This document shows positions 62,001 to 64,000 of a stretch of 64,000 bases of DNA, piece by piece (the first letter of the stretch is position 1; each line of letters starts with the position of its first letter). The DNA is from Channa striata. Lineage: Eukaryota > Chordata > Actinopteri > Anabantiformes > Channidae. Under the pieces are notes generated by a model. The model searched no databases, was not told the DNA's origin, and saw only the letters and a list, made by a program, of their open reading frames with translations. The stretch spans positions 11,266,462 through 11,330,461 of the forward strand of contig CM065169.1 in NCBI GenBank assembly GCA_033026295.1, read 5' to 3'. The translations under genes were made by a program, and so were the position numbers.

Positions 62001-63324
62001 ATATTTTATAACCCACTGGCTGCCATTGCCAATGGGACATTTTAAAAACATGTAACATTTTACGGCACAATTAAATCTTTACAGCAGACGAGCCAATAAA
62101 AACTGTCGGGTGCGTTTTAAATCCTCGAGCACAGCAGGAAACTTTCTCCCACTTTTCCTCTTCTCTCTACCTCCCATTTCAAAGATGGCTTCACATATTT
62201 GAATCAATACAAAGGCTGTAACCTGAGTGGCTTCCCGCCAACTACTGAGCAGAAATTCAACTGTCAGCTCCTCCTCACTGGAGACACCTGAACAACCTCT
62301 GGCCTATCGCAGGGAGAAAACAATACTTGTGAGCAAACACACAAGTGATCAAACACTGAAGCACACACACTCTCTCTCTCTTTGAAAGATGCAATCTAGC
62401 AGCGTTTCTCCTCATTCCTTTATATTAATTTGTCTTTCCCTTTACAATATCAAAGTGCTTAAAAACTTTGCCCAAAACAACAAGCTTCCCTTTAATTATG
62501 ATTCCAACTGTTCTGTTCACAGTCCAACAAGATGTCAGGTCTCATCTCCCCTTCTCTCTTTGTGTCTCTCGTGGCAACCAGTGCCAACATCAGATCGCAT
62601 ATCAGCAGCCTGCAGACACGCTGACAGACATCCTGTACACTGAAACAGAGGGAAATAGCCCCCCCCCCCCACACACACACACACAAAAAAAAAATCACAC
62701 TGACGTTAACTCAATCAAAGCACCATCAATCAAAATAAACATAAAGCAAGTGTGGCAGAAAAAGAAGATGGAGGGGAAAAAGATTAACGACCTCAGGATG
62801 TGAGGAAGAATTTTGCTGAAGAGAAGATTACTACAGAGAATGTTTGACAACTTGTGGGTTAAATACCCAAGTATGGATAACTAAACTTTCCTGACAGCTG
62901 CAGAATTCTCCACACTTTACACCTAACCTCAAACTGCAGCTATGTGGGAAAGGTGTTTAAATTTAATGCCCAACTGGGAAAAAAAATTATAATAAATCAG
63001 CCTTTAAACATTTTGTCAACCGGACGAGTTCTATTTACTGACAGGACATTGTTTAATGTTGCCTGACACATTTAGTCGCCTGCATTCATGCTGAGAGAGT
63101 TAAATGGGAAGATCGATCCCATTCATGAGTCTATGAACCGTTTTAAATCCACTCTATTAAAAATATGCTGTTAGTTTCCCTGACAGGGGAAGGGTCCTCA
63201 CCACATGATTCAACTGAAAAAAACTCCACACTGGCAAAATTGGTTTACTATGACGCCAGTGCCCCTTTTAAACACTTGCTGGGCCCAAAGGATGGGTGTG
63301 TCTGAATTTGTTTGCTATTATTTG

Positions 63325-63490
63325 ACCGTCTCTAGCAAAGAGGTGGACAGGAAACATGGGAGAGAACCGGGGGCCCGACATGCAGCAAAGGTCCCCGGCC
63401 AGACCTGAACTCAAGATGCGACGGCAACCCGTAACCGTTCGGCTCCATGCTCCCGCAGACAGGAGCAAAATTAGCCGTATACTCCAGCAG
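63325..63490 (-). mobile_element. degenerate SINE with TTTGCTGCATGTC body
   Basis: On the minus strand a decayed tRNA-like head leads into CCTTTGCTGCATGTCGGG, then CTCTCCCATGTTTCCTGTCC. From memory, this order is typical of a common percomorph SINE. The promoter boxes are mutated. Confidence 0.55.
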
Positions 63491-64000
63491 GCTTTTAAGG
63501 TGAGCTGCACGGCACAGTGTCACATCTTCACAATATCTGATTATGTGTTGGGAGCTTTAAGCATTAGTGATAAAAAATGCAAACATGGGTTAACCCAGAG
63601 TGGATTATTAACCACAGGAATGCCAGAGGCAGCGGCTCAAAAGCTATACACTACACCAGAGAGACTAGAGGTCAGCGAGTTTAAGAAATAAATGTATAAG
63701 CTCAGGCTCCTGCAATAATTTATTTCATAAACTTTAGGCTGTTGCACAAGTAAAAATTAAAGCCAAGAAACTTCTTTATCATATCAAAAACAGCTTTACA
63801 TAAGTACTGCCTGACCTAGGATTTCACTGCACAACCTCTGTCAGCTTGCACTCAGCATGGAGAGCTTTTACTGCATCTGCTCTCACTCATCTTCTTATGC
63901 GTGTGTGTGTGGTGTGTGTTTCTACGCTTCTATCTGAAAGCACTTAGTGAAAGCTGCTCTCATCTCCTTCCACAAGCGGCCATATTTTTCTCAGGTATGC

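Larger units (their letters stand above)
58100..64000 (-). other. celsr1 intron upstream of window exon 1 (continues off window)
   Basis: 5.9 kb of what is probably intron 1. It contains two SINE-like copies, a retroposon-tail-like GACTTGAC motif near 58770, (CA)n runs near 61090, 61507 and 62670, and an (ATCT)n-like tract near 61200-61230. No cadherin-repeat coding sequence was seen, so the large first exon lies further right. Confidence 0.65.

Noticed and set aside
1..64000. CRISPR arrays, bacterial operons, phage or plasmid functions
   Set aside because: Nothing of this kind is present. The repeats are microsatellites, a minisatellite and eukaryotic transposon remnants, and the genes are spliced vertebrate genes.

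Overview
This is a window of teleost fish nuclear DNA, most likely a ray-finned fish of the spiny-rayed type. The evidence is vertebrate genes split by GT-AG introns, many (CA/TG)n microsatellites, tRNA-derived SINEs with a LINE-like tail typical of fish, and a fold-back DNA element. There are no bacterial-type genes.

Two genes are recognised, both on the minus strand. From about 58.1 kb down to 16.5 kb lie 34 consecutive exons of celsr1 (cadherin EGF LAG seven-pass G-type receptor 1, the vertebrate Flamingo/Starry night protein of planar cell polarity). I placed every exon boundary by hand. All 34 join in frame into about 1,891 residues: the membrane-adjacent region after the cadherins, EGF and laminin-G repeats, laminin-type EGF, HormR and GAIN domains with the GPS, seven membrane helices and the whole cytoplasmic tail to a TGA stop. 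The cadherin-encoding 5' exon lies beyond the right edge. The assignment to CELSR1 rather than CELSR2 or 3 rests on the tail (GILKNKISYPPPL, SDSEDPGG, VETKVNVELH) and on the neighbour gene.

At the left edge is the 5' end of gramd4 (GRAM domain-containing 4): a coding exon at 420-633 and a probable first exon in a CpG-rich promoter at about 7.0-7.6 kb. The rest of gramd4 is beyond the left edge. The 9 kb between the genes holds the celsr1 3' UTR, SINE copies and a CA repeat. The two genes are in tandem here, whereas from memory human CELSR1 and GRAMD4 are head-to-head.

No wholly unknown system was found. The strongest new lead is an unlisted 81-nt phase-0 exon candidate at 43792-43872, inside the 12.5 kb intron that splits the first laminin-G domain. 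Included, it would add 27 residues without changing frame, as in neurexin-style splice inserts. Other leads are an in-frame upstream start for gramd4, a 33-bp GC-rich minisatellite in its promoter, a GPS with His-Met-Thr at the cleavage position, a tetrabasic site in the GAIN domain, a repeat abutting a splice donor, and several inverted repeats.
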